Below are positions 23,055 through 34,883 of a DNA stretch of 64,000 bases, in pieces. The DNA comes from Siphonodentalium dalli (Eukaryota > Mollusca > Scaphopoda > Gadilida > Siphonodentaliidae): NCBI GenBank assembly GCA_032622095.1, contig CP136062.1, positions 7,901,710 to 7,965,709 of the forward strand, given 5' to 3'. The first letter of the stretch is position 1. Every line of letters begins with the position of its first letter. The translations under genes and the position numbers were made by a program. The notes below the pieces were generated by a model. It saw only the letters and a list, made by a program, of their open reading frames with translations. It was not told the DNA's origin and ran no database searches.

Positions 23055-25315
23055 TCTATATATATAAAACCCGTCGTCTGTGTGTGTGTCTGTCTGTGTG
23101 TGTATAACTCGGTCACGCTTTTGGCGCGTTTATAACTTTTCAACCATGCGTCCTATGTGGCCCAAATTTGTACCCCGACCTATAGTGTGTCATAAAAGGT
23201 GACTCACCAAATTTCACGCCGATTGGTTAAAGCAAACCGGAGATCTAACATGGTCCCCAAATGCAGCATTTGCACTCAAGTAGACACTATTTCTTATGAC
23301 GTTTGTCGAAATGACGTCATTGACGTCGAACACAAACCAATACTTGCTTTGCTATTGTAGGCGAAACTTCCATGCGCTCTACCAAAGCGTTGTTGGAAAT
23401 TAATGTGTCAGTTCAGGTTCAGTGTGAATTTATGTTGATTTTGTCGCGGAAGTGCATGTATAGTGGGGTGTAGAGTCAAGACTCGAACGTTCTATACCGT
23501 CGTTGGGAATGGGTGGATGTAGTGGTTTGCAGAGCCAAGACTCGAACGTTCGTCGTTGGGAATGGGTGCTAATATGGTATTTTAATTTGCCAGTTGGGTT
23601 TGAACACAAGTAAAGAATGCTGTCTTTGATACGAAAGTTGTGCATTGAGTGTGGAATCGAAGGAGTACCGGAAAAACGTGGGTAGGCGGTACCCAGTGGG
23701 TACCGTGAACTCAGTAAATTTGCCGGAACTCAGTTGAAAAAAGCACATTCCCGGGACAGGACTAATAATAGGGCATACAGTGTAAACAATACTGCCGACG
23801 CTAATTAATGCTCTTTTAATCTTTCGGTTGAGTGCAAATCTGATACAAGAATAAATGTTTAAAAGATCACAATGCGCGAAGCGCACGCGTTTTAAATTCA
23901 TATAATGTGCGCGAAGCGCATAAATGGGCTGCAGGCCCCTACCCCGCTAAATAAAGGTTCAGAATTGAGCCTGTTTCAGTCAGTATAGATTTAGTAAAAT
24001 ATCTCGATTGTTGCGTTCCATATATGTGCATGCATATACGTGGGTTGGGGAGATGATGTTGGGGGCAAAAATACAGTTTTATTGAAATAAAGTTTTCATA
24101 CAAATGGGCCGCGCAATGCATGGCGAATGGACAGTCTGACCTCCCGCCAGTGGGTACCGTAAACTCAGTAAATTCGCCAAACTCAGTTAGAAAAATCACA
24201 TTCTCGGGACAGGCCTAATAATAGGGCCTATAGTGTAAGTAATACTGCCGACGCTAATTAATGTTCTTTTAATCTTTCGGTTGAGTGCAAATCTGATAAC
24301 AGAATAAATGTTTAAAAGATCACAATGTGCGCGAAGCGCACGCAGTTTAAATTCATATAATGTGCGCGAAGCTCACTACGAGGCTGCAGACCCCTCCCCG
24401 CTAAATAAAGGTTCCGAATAGAGTCTGTTTCAGTTAGTAGGCCCTATAGATAAAGTAAAATATCTTGATTGTTGCGTTCCATATGTGCATGCATATATAT
24501 ACGTGGGTTGGGGAGATGATGTTGGGGGCAAAAATACAGTTTTATTGAAATAAAGTTTTCATACAAATGGGCCGCGCAATGCATGGCGAATGGACAGTCT
24601 GACCTCCCGCCAGTGGGTACCGTAAACTCAGTAAATTCGCCAAACTCAGTTAGAAAAATCACATTCTCGGGACAGGCCTAATAATAGGGCCTATAGTGTA
24701 AGTAATACTGCCGACGCTAATTAATGTTCTTTTAATCTTTCGGTTGAGTGCAAATCTGATAAAAGAATAAATGTTTAAAAGATCACAATGTGCGCGAAGC
24801 GCACGCAGTTTAAATTCATATAATGTGCGCGAAGCTCACTACGAGGCTGCAGACCCCTCCCCGCTAAATAAAGGTTCCGAATAGAGTCTGTTTCAGTTAG
24901 TAGGCCCTATATAGATAAAGTAAAATATCTTGATTGTTGCGTTCCATATGTGCATGCATATATATACGTGGGTTGGGGAGATGATGTTGGGGGCAAAAAT
25001 ACAGTTTTATTGAAATAAAGTTTTCATACAAATGGGCCGCGCAATGCATGGCAACAAGCTCCCAAATGAAGGCTCCTGAATTGAGTATGTTTCGATTGGT
25101 GCATAGTAGTATTTAAATAATATACTGATTTTGTTTCGTGCAATATGTGCATGCGCATATGTAGACTGGGTGTGTAGAAATACAGTTTTAGTGAAATAAA
25201 GTGTTCCAACGCGCATCCAGTAACAAAAAAAGAGAAGCATGACCATGAAAGCGGACACTAGAAAATGACAAAGAACATTTATATACCCGTCATTTTGTGA
25301 CGGGCAACCCCCTAG
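23055..25315 (+). mobile_element. Non-autonomous Helitron H1 (2,261 bp)
   Basis: The 5' end is TCTATATATATAAAACCCG preceded by A. The 3' end is the hairpin CCCGTCA-TTTTG-TGACGGG (25286-25304), seven bases, then CTAG at 25312-25315. These are the canonical Helitron signals: 5' TC, a 3' hairpin, CTRR. A (TG)n run lies just inside the 5' end. The body has three tandem units of about 463 bp. There is no Rep or helicase ORF. Its last base abuts the first base of Helitron H2. Confidence 0.9.
23650..25038 (+). repeat. Three tandem 463-bp units inside Helitron H1
   Basis: GCGCAATGCA falls at 24111, 24574 and 25039, steps of 463 and 465 bp. The last two units are almost identical, including the odd CACTACGAGGCTGCAG block; the first is more diverged. 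Each unit carries a pair of GTGCGCGAAGCGCAC-type hairpins. This internal amplification explains why H1 is about 500 bp longer than H3 or H4. Confidence 0.9.
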
Positions 25316-27021
25316 TCTATATATATAAAACCCGTCGTCTGTGTGTGTGTCTGTCTGTGTGTGTATAACTCGGTCACGCTTTTGGCGCGTTTATAACTTT
25401 TCAACCATGCGTCCTATGTGGCCCAAATTTGTACCCCGACCTATAGTGTGTCATAAAAGGTGACTCACCAAATTTCACGCCGATTGGTTAAAGCAAACCT
25501 GAGATCTAACATGGTCCCCAAATGCAGCATTTGCACTCAAGTAGACACTATTTCTTATGACGTTTGTCGAAATGACGTCATTGACGTCGAACACAAACCA
25601 ATACTTGCTTTGCTATTGTAGGCGAAACTTCCATGCGCTCTACCAAAGCGTTGTTGGAAATTAATGTGTCAGTTCAGGTTCAGTGTGAATTTAGGTAACG
25701 AATGTTGATTTTGTCGCGGAAGTGCATGTATAGTGGGGTGTAGAGTCAAAACTCGAACGTTCTACCGTCGTTGGGAATGGGTGGATGTAGTGGTTTGCAG
25801 AGCCAAGACTCGAACGTTCGTCGTTGGGAATGGGTGCTAATATGGTATTTTAATTTGCCAGTTGGGTTTGAACACAAGTAAAGAATGCTGTCTTTGATAC
25901 GAAAGTTGTGCATTGAGTGTGGAATCGAAGGAGTACCGGAAAAAACGTGGGTAGGCGGTACCCAGTGGGTACCGTGAACTCAGTAAATTCGCCGGAACTC
26001 AGTTGAAAAAAGCACATTCCCGGGACAGGCCTAATAATAGGGCCTACAGTGTAAACAATACTGCCGACGCTAATTAATGCTCTTTTAATCTTTCGGTTGA
26101 GTGCAAATCTGATACAAGAATAAATGTTTAAAAGATCACAATGCGCGAAGCGCACGCGTTTTAAATTCATATAATGTGCGCGAAGCTCATAAAGGGGCTG
26201 CAGGCCCCTACCCCGCTAAATAAAGGTTCAGAATTGAGCCTGTTTCAGTCAGTATAGATTAAGTAAAATATCTCGATTGTTGCGTTCCATATATGTGCAT
26301 GCATATACGTGGGTTGGGGAGATGATGGTGGGGGCAAAAATACAGTTTTATTGAAATAAAGTGTTCATACAAATGGGCCACGCAGTGCAGGGCGTGTGAT
26401 CAATAGGCTGCATGTTGAATACAGGGTCCGTTTAAAATGTGCTGCAAGCTCCCTATTTATGTGCGCGAAGCTCACGCAGTTTAAGATCATATAACGTGCG
26501 CGAAGCGCAGAAAGGGGCTGTACATAGGCTCCTCCCCTCTAAATAAAGATTCCGAATTGAGCATGTTTCAGTTAGTATAGATAAAGTAAAATATTTTGAT
26601 TGTTGCGTTCCATATGTGCATGCATATACATGGGTCGGGGAGATGGGGGTGGGGGTAAAAATACAGTTTTATTGAAATAAAGTGTTCATACAAACGGGCC
26701 GCGCAGTGCAGGCGTGTGATCATTATGCGGCATGCTGAATACAGGTTCCAAAGGGGGTCCGTTCAAAATATGCAGCAAGCTTCCGAATGTAGGCTCCTGA
26801 ATTGAGTATGTTTCAGTTGTTGCATAGTATTTAAATAATATACTGATTTTGTTTCGTTGCGCATATATATGTGGACTGGGTGTGTAGAAATACAGTTTTA
26901 CTGAAATAAAGTGTTGCAATGCGCATCCAGTAACAAAAAGGAGAAACATGACAATTTCATGTGTCCATGAACGCGGACACTAGAAAATAACAAAGAAAAA
27001 TTATATACCCGTCATTTTGTG
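25316..27021 (+). mobile_element. Non-autonomous Helitron H2, 3' end broken
   Basis: Starts TCTATATATATAAAACCCG directly after the CTAG of H1 and is collinear with it for over 700 bp at high identity. It ends within the 3' hairpin: ATACCCGTCATTTTGTGA is present but the closing GACGGG arm and CTAG are missing. A second Helitron 3' tail follows at once. Confidence 0.85.
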
Positions 27022-27175
27022 AATAAGTTCAATAAAGTGTTCCCGCGCGCCTCCGGTGAAAAAGAAGTATGACCAATCCATTACTAACATAGAAAATATA
27101 ACGTGTTCATGGCCGCGGAGACCAGAAACGAAGAACATTTATATACCCGTAATTTTGACGGGCAATCCCCTTGCA
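27022..27175 (+). mobile_element. Extra Helitron 3' tail, diverged
   Basis: Matches the last 150 bp of the other Helitrons (AATAAAGTGTTCC, a GACC block, CATGTTCATG-like stretch, AACATTTATATACCCGT) and ends ACCCGTAATTTTGACGGG, then CAATCCCCTTG where CTAG is expected. So H2 has one incomplete and one degenerate terminator in series. Confidence 0.75.
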
Positions 27176-28703
27176 CCAATTAATATATCAATACATGTAA
27201 ATAATCAATTTAAGTTACCACACTTTGAAGTTGTGAAACGCTTTCTTATGAGGTATGTAAATTTCCCCAAAGCGCCCAATCGAGCGTTACGCGCCTTGTG
27301 TACAATGAATCACTCATACCGGCGTTGGATACTTTACTCAGTTGCGGCAAGGATCATAAATAACAGGATGGCTCACCCAATCATATTTGTGTAATCGTCT
27401 TGGTAGAGTTATCGATCCTCCTGGTAGGACAGGCGCCGTATTTGAAATGGCAAATACACGAGGAATACAGAAATCGAATGAATGTTTTTTGTATCAAATG
27501 ACTCGCCGGCCACCTAGAGCCTGTAAAGGTAAACTGAAGTGATCTATATATTCACCGAGTATTAATCTTGGTGATTGTTACGTTTATTTCATTTTAATAA
27601 CGGTTGTTGACTTTATTCTGATTTATTTTAATCGGTCTGTCAGTGTCAAATTCCGACGAATACGAGTGAATGGAAATACTGGTACATCGTTTTTGGTCAA
27701 CATTCTCAACCAAAAGCAAGGAAAACTACCCAACCACTTTAATAACTTTTAAAGAATGTTTTTAACTTTTATTTTTGTTTACATTTTTACGTTGTCTTTA
27801 AATTTATCTGCAGTCTGTGTTGACCAGCGTGTGTGTGGGCGCAATGTGCCTGCATATGTGGCACTGTGACTATTGGTTTAGTACATGGAAATTTCAAATT
27901 CGTCCTTTCACTTTTTATCTTATTTGTAGAACTCATCTATTGGATCACAAATCTGAAAACCTTTTTTTCAGTTTAGTTTATATAGGCTAATTATTGTTTG
28001 AGTTATAGACATTTTTGTACTTTTGTATCAAATTCAGATGGACACTCCATTTGTATTTATTCATCCTGAATCTTCCACTTAATTTTACATGGTAGTGTTC
28101 CCCAAATCAACACAATTCATAGTATCTGCATGCAGTTGCAATAGAGCATTTCTAAAGTTTAATATGTGTTCAATTGTCCAATCAGAAATATTAGGCCATG
28201 TCAAATTATAAAATGGTGATATCATATTCACAGCTGGAGAACATGATCCCCCCCCCCCACAAAATATGTTGATTCTTTAATGCAGTAAAGCCTACCGCGG
28301 TGTGGTCAACTTAGTCAAATTTGTCATTATTACATTAATAGGAAATGTCATATTTGATATCTTGTAACTCAGTCAGTATATCCATCCCCTCATACCTTGA
28401 TATTTGCACAACATATTAATTCATATGACACATTAGTGATTAAGTTGATTATAACTGTTGATCTGTTGTGAAGCAATTTCTCTTATTATATGTAAAATAT
28501 GTTTGCCCTATCATGACATGCATGGGTCCTTGGAATCCACTTAATTTGACATTTGTAAAAATGTGTATAGATCAAGTTTTTTTTAAACATTTGGTCTAGT
28601 TTCTGTATGTATGCCTACTATGAGTCTTTCACTATAAATTCATTGATATATATTTACATACCCCTAATATCTCTTCCGATTTCCCCATAGCGTCACGGTA
28701 GAA
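27176..28703. other. Unannotated AT-rich stretch
   Basis: No gene seen. The first 90 bp (TTGCACCAATTAATATATCAAT and a GTTGTGAAACGCTTTCTTAT block) match the tandem units at 29.2-29.6 kb, so it is an outlying piece of that repeat. A C9 run lies near 28250. Confidence 0.4.
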
Positions 28704-28891
28704 AAAGAGTCTTTTCAACTTACCACGCGCAGGTGACCACCGTTCGCGCACCAATAGGCGTGTCCAAAACCGGCGGTGCAAACATTATCGTATATGTTGG
28801 CGAACGCTCATTGGTGCGCCGCATATTTGGGACACGCCTATTGGTGCTCGACTGGTGGTGATCTGCGCGTGGTCATTTGAAAAGACTCTTT
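28704..28891. repeat. Foldback element, 62-bp arms with inner pairing
   Basis: Arms at 28704-28765 and 28830-28891 are reverse complements with several mismatches; both carry CACCAATAGGCGTGTCC or its complement. The loop contains a second inverted pair, GCGCACCAAT-type, so the same CACCAAT box is present four times. GC-rich against an AT-rich surround. Likely MITE. Confidence 0.8.
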
Positions 28892-28902
28892 GTCAAAACC
28901 AC

Positions 28903-29100
28903 CGCCTGTTTGTACTGATCCCATATACACACTGCGCGTAATTAATTCTTTAATTTTATTGACGCCCCTTTGTGTTACTCAATGCCCTAAGCAGCGTAAC
29001 GCCTGTTTGTACTTATCCCCTATACATACTGCGCGTAATTAATCTCTATTCATTGATCGACGCCCCTTTGTGTTACTCATTGCACTAAGTAGCGTAACGC
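28903..29100 (+). repeat. Two-copy tandem repeat, about 98 bp
   Basis: CGCCTGTTTGTACT starts units at 28903 and 29000, with a third start (CGCCTGTTTGAG) at 29098. The units share the TATACWYACTGCGCGTAATTAAT and GACGCCCCTTTGTGTTACTC blocks. Non-coding. Confidence 0.85.
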
Positions 29101-29151
29101 CTGTTTGAGCCACTTTGGAATAATTACATATATGTTCTTATGGTCTCTGCT

Positions 29152-29650
29152 TAACCCGACCAGTTTTATATTTTGTTTGTCATCGTCACATGCTCCGTTT
29201 CATTTGCCAATTGAGCATGCATATAAGTGAAGGAAGTCGGTGTTGTTGCTTTCTGTGGGCGTTTAGTGCAAGTTGGTGTCACATGTGATATATCCATGCG
29301 TGGAACGATCAATTTGCACCAATATATATCAATAAATATTCGAAATAAGTTATCACACTTGGGAGTTGTGAAACGCTTTTATACCGTTCCCGCTAAACCC
29401 GACCACTTTTATTTTTCGTTTCTCTGTTTTCTTTGCCAATTAAGTGTGATTATAAGTAATGGGTGTCGACTTTGTTTCTGCTTTTAGAGTAGGCCTATCA
29501 GTGCAATTGGTGTCATGTGTGACTACCCATGCGTGGGACGATCAACTTGCACCAATATATGTCAATAAATTCTCGAATTGAATTATCATACCAAGACATT
29601 GTGAAGTGCTCTTATCGTCCCCACTAAACCCGACCAGCTTTTTTTCGCTT
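29152..29650 (+). repeat. Diverged tandem repeat, about 235-240 bp
   Basis: The block TAAACCCGACCAGTTTTAT or a variant lies at about 29152, 29393 and 29625. Between them CTTGCACCAATATATRTCAAT and GTTGTGAAACGCTTTTAT-type blocks recur. An isolated partial unit lies at about 27173-27260. Confidence 0.7.
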
Positions 29651-30112
29651 GCCATCGTCTGCTTACTCAGTTACTCAACTTGCTGCTAGATGTTACTCAA
29701 TACATTGGTCCACCACGATGATTCGATTTTGATCAGTTTGTGCAAGTTAAATGTACGTTAATCAAGTATTTTGCTGCCTTAAGTTTTCCAATTATTTTCC
29801 CAGTAGGCCTATTGGCAGTATTGTACGTAATTTGTACGTCTGTTTTATCAAATCGTGAGTTTTAATTTAACTCATTTATTCAAACATACATGTATTACTT
29901 AATATAAATTAATGATTATTCATAGTTACAAAGAGATAATGTTTAAGTTATCCCAGTTTAATGTGGTAGCAAAGTTTAATTATATCTCCAATGCAATGTT
30001 AAAATCATAAAAATGGTGAATAAAGTATTTCACAATTCATTTGAAAGGCTTTGGTGTTTTTCTTGGCTTCGTTGGTTTTTATATCAAGCTCCTTTTTATA
30101 CTTTAATATGTG
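29651..30112. other. Unannotated AT-rich stretch
   Basis: No feature recognised. Confidence 0.3.
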
Positions 30113-33100
30113 TTAACCGTCCATATACATATGCAGCCATAATGTGATATTATTATGAATTATGTATTAAAAGTTCTTGATAAATTTACAGTTCTTTGTT
30201 ATCACTCTCTTGCAACCGTCCGACAATGGGAATTCACTTCACACACCCTCCCAACCTTGCGACGTGAATCAACCTTTTATCCTTGTGTATGGGTGGCGAC
30301 TAATAATATTCCTATTTTATTGCATGCATTTTAAATACCATCCATAAGCTTTTGATGCCCAGTGATAACAATGCAATAATCACACGTGTGTGGATGTTAT
30401 TTAAAATAAGAATATGCATTAACCTGTGTATAATTGCCACACATATACCCATACCCTTACAAGGAGTAGCACATTATAGTACTTGCATGAGTGGACGTTA
30501 TCTTAACTGCGAGCATCAACATAAAAATGCTATTACAGTGACAGTCACCACCCATACGCTTGCCACGTGTATTAACTTTCTCTTATCCTTGCCTGGCATC
30601 AGCCCATTTGCTTGGGATGTCCAGCAATAGCACAATGTAATATTCGCAAGCATGTGTGATTAATTTAAATTTAAAATGCGTGCATTAAAATAAAATATTA
30701 CAGTCATCGTCTATACATATTAGCACTTTGAAATACTCGCATGCGTGTGGATGCTATTTAAAATAAGAATGTTCTACAGTCACGCATGCGACGTTTGCGA
30801 AACTATTTAGTCATCGTCTTTATATTATGCGACTTGCATTAGCCATTAGCACTTCGAGATAATCGCATGCGTGTGGATGCTATTTAACATAAGAATTTTC
30901 TCCAGTCACAACCCAAACACATGCGACGTTTGTGAAACATTTTAGCCTTACCTCACACCAGTCCATACGATTGCGACGTCCGAGAATGGCACAATATAAT
31001 ATAGTCATGCATGTAGATGCAATTTATCGTGAATCAAAATATAAATGGTACATGTATTACAGTCACCACGCATATTCCTCCGATGTGTATTACACTTTCT
31101 ACCCTTACCTCACATAATACGCAGTAACATTCTGGGTGGCCGTGACTGATAATAATTTTATTTTAATGAACACTTTTCAAATAACAACCGTATGCTTGCG
31201 ATGTACAATAATGAAATACCCGCGTTAACCGTCCATATACATCTGCAACGATAATGTGATATTAATTTTATTATGAATGATGTATTAAACGTTATTGATA
31301 CATTTACAGTTCTTTATTATCACTCGCTTGCAACCGTCCGACAATGGGAATTCCATTCACATCCCATCCCAACCTTGCGACGTGCATCAACCTTTTATAC
31401 TTGCGTATGGGTGGTGACTAATAATATTCTCATTTTAATTTAAATACCATCCATATGCTTTTTATGCCAAGTAATAGCACAATGCAATAACCACACCTGT
31501 GTGGATGTTATTTAAAATAAGAATATGCATTAACCTGTGTATTATTCCCACACATATAGCCATACCCTTGCAATGTCAATGAGTAGCACATTATAGTACT
31601 TGCATGAGTGGACGTTATTTTAATTGCGAGCATCAAAATAAAAATACTATTACAGTCACCGCCCATACGCTTGCTACCTTCTTGATAATAATATTCTTAT
31701 TTTAATGAACACTTCTCAAATAACAACTATATGCTTGCGATGTACAAGAATATGATAATTTAATACTTGCACTCACACTAGCCAGCAATAAGATTACGAG
31801 GCCCGGGACTGTCGCAATAAAACGCTTAGAATAACAATCGATATTGATATTATTTCGAATATTTTACCCTCCATTGTTCTATTTTAAGAACAGACCATTC
31901 AAGCGATACCATATATAGCGATATTGGTTATAGAGTGTTCCGATAGCTATGGTTCGAACGTAAAGCGCCCCAGATAGATTGTTTGTATCGTCTTATTATA
32001 CAGTTAAAAGCGACAATGAGTCTAATTAGCGTTTATTTCCGACAAAGCTACACAATAACATTTATGGTCTTTGTTAACAGTAACAACTATTGATCGTTAT
32101 ATAAACAACCACACGGTTTAGACAAGGAACTATTCTAAATATACACTCAATATTAATCGAAAGAAGCATTTTCGGATAGGAGACTTTGGTTCATATCTAA
32201 TATTTTATACCCCGGCAACTATATAATACAAGTTTACTAAGAGATAGACCACATTTAACATTGTTTATACTTGCCACCCATCAGCCCATACGCTTGCGAT
32301 GTACATACATAGCAGATTGTTATATTAGCATCGTGCGGATGCTATTTAAATTGAGAAAATTAAGAATGAGAATATTATTAAAGTTACCGCCCATACACAT
32401 CCTTGCCTTTAACCTGCCCATACGCTTGCGATATAGAGGGATATCACAATACAATACTCGCAAACGTGTTGGTGCTATTTAAAATGAGTTCATTAAAACA
32501 ATAATAGTGCAGTCACCACCTACACGCTTGCAATGTGTATCAATCTGTCTATTCTTGCCTCACATTTGCCCATACGATTCGACGTCTAGGAATAGCAAAA
32601 TGTAATAGACGCATGTGTGTAGATGCTATTTAAATGCGTGAAGTAAAATAGAATAGTATTCCAGTCACCACGCATATACTTCCGATGTGTATTACATTTT
32701 CTACCCTTGCCACATATCATACGCTTGCGACATGCAGTAAGCTTTTACCCTTGCGTATGCGTGATGACTATTAATATTATTACTTTAATGCACACATTTC
32801 AAATAACAACCATACGGTTGCGAGGTCATGAATATCACAATATAATACGCTGATGCTATTCAAATGCGAAAATTTAAAAATGAAAATTATTAAGGTTGCA
32901 CGCATACGCTGCCGACGTATATTAACATTTGTATCCTTGCCTCGGATGTATTGCAGGAACGTGGAAGCTATTTAATATTTAAAATGCGTGTATTAGAATA
33001 CATATAGTATTACAGACACCACATATACGCTTGCGACATGTATTATCCGTTTTATCACCCCTGCCCATACGATTGTGATATACAGGACTATCACAATGTA

Positions 33101-34560
33101 ATACTCGCAAACGTGTTTGTGCTATTTAAAATATGTGCATTACAATTAAAATATTGCAGTCACCACACACACGCATTCTATGTTGTATTATTGCCTCACA
33201 TATATACATAGGCTTGCGACGTCCAGGAATAGCTCAATGTAATACACGATGCTATTTAATTTAAATGCTTGAATTAAAATAAAAGCAGTAATAGTCACCA
33301 CGCATAGCCCGGAAACTATATAATACATGTTTACTAAGAGATAGACCATATTTAACATATTTTATCTTTGCCTCCTATCAGCCCATACGCTTGCGATGTA
33401 CAGAAATAGCAGATTGTTATATTAGCATCATGCGGATGCCATTTAAATTGAGAAAATTAAAATGAGGATATTATTAAAGTCACCGCCCATTCACATCCAA
33501 CGTGTATCTCCCTTTTATTCTTTCGTGCGCCTGCCCATACGCTTTCGATATACAGGCATATCACAATGCAATACTCGCAAACGTGTTGGTGCTATTTAAA
33601 ATGCGTTCATATATTAATAATAATAGTGCAGTCACCACCCATACGCTTGCGAGGTGTAGTAATCTTGCGACGTCCCGGAATAGCTCAATGTAATTCACGA
33701 TGCTATTTAATTTAAATGGGTTAATAAATTTTTTTATTTAAATGCGTGAATTAAAATAAAAACAGTAATAGTCACCACGCATATACTTTCGATGTGTATT
33801 ACACTTTCGACTATTGTCTCGCATCATACGCTTGCGATGTGCAGTAACCTTTTATCCATGTGAATGGGTGGTGACTGTAATAGCATTCTTACTTTAATAA
33901 ACCTATTTTAAATAGCATCCATACATTTGCGATGTCCAGGAATAGCATAATGTAATACCCGCCAGCATGTATGCTCAATTAAAATGAGTGCATTAAAATA
34001 AAACAGCATTACAGCCACTACACATTGGAATCCGATGTCTATTACACTTGCTACCCTTGCGTATAGTGAGTAATGATATTCCTATTTGAATGCACACATT
34101 TCAAATAACAATAATACGCTTGCGATGTCCAGGAATAGCATACAGTAATGCTCGCAAGCATGTGGTTGCTATTTTAAATGCGTGCTTGAATACAAATAGT
34201 ATTAGTCATCGCTTATACGCTGGCGACGTGCATTGTTCGTTTTATCCTTGACTCGCATCTGAAAATATAAGTAATCACCCATGCGATTGCGACGTGTATT
34301 AGCCATTTTATCCTTGCCTAACAAATGTCCATACGCTTGGGATGTCAATGAATATCACATTGTAATACTCGCATACGTATGGGCACTATTTAAACTGCGA
34401 GCATCAAAATATAAATACTATTTAAATCACCGACCATACACGTACTTCCGGCGTGTATTACCTGTTTTACCATTGTATTGCATATGCCCGTACACTTTCT
34501 TGCCCATGAATAGCACATTGTAATACGAACGAGTGTGAACGCTATTTAAATTCAATTATT
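30113..34560. repeat. 4.4-kb diverged array of about 145-150-bp units in both orientations
   Basis: The recurring cell is CCATACGCTTGCGAYGT, then AGGAATAGCACAATGTAATACTCGC, then GATGCTATTTAAA, then TTACAGTCACC. TCACCRC anchors near 33014, 33160, 33296, 33480 and 33630 give steps of 136-184 bp. Some cells are inverted (GTATGGGTGGTGACTAATAATA near 30286, 31406, 33870), so direct and inverted units are mixed. Two longer direct duplications sit on top: about 30113-30570 with 31224-31680 (offset about 1,111 bp) and about 32213-32500 with 33306-33615 (offset about 1,093 bp). No coding signal. It ends about 320 bp before the Helitron ORF. Confidence 0.75.
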
Positions 34561-34883
34561 AAATTTAAGTGAGCTGAAAACGTTTAATATTGAACACAAA
34601 CATTAAGTGTTTTATTTACATTAAATATTTTTTCAGCATACACTAAATTAAATTTAAGTAATTTAAACTTCATACACAATGCACTGAATTAATCACATTC
34701 ATATGGATTGTTGCTCTGAAAAGTTGTTTTACATTGGGTACAAATTTGCCGACGCAATTTAATCCACCGCATGGTCCATAGTATCCAATGTCAATGAATT
34801 TGTCGATCGATATGCAGACCAAAGTGTTCCCATTTGGGTCTATATCTCCATATATTATAATGTAACCTGTTTCTATTTCCTTC
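34561..34883. other. AT-rich 5' flank of the Helitron coding region
   Basis: No ORF. Contains overlapping TTAAATTTAAGT and AAGTAATTTAAACTT palindromic words. It may hold the promoter or the Helitron 5' end, but no TCTATATATATAAAA start was found. Confidence 0.3.

Noticed and set aside
23569-26170. Recurring minus-strand ORFs of 60-110 codons in the Helitrons
   Set aside because: Copies end at different stops and shift frame between elements; the similarity is that of the DNA, not of a protein.
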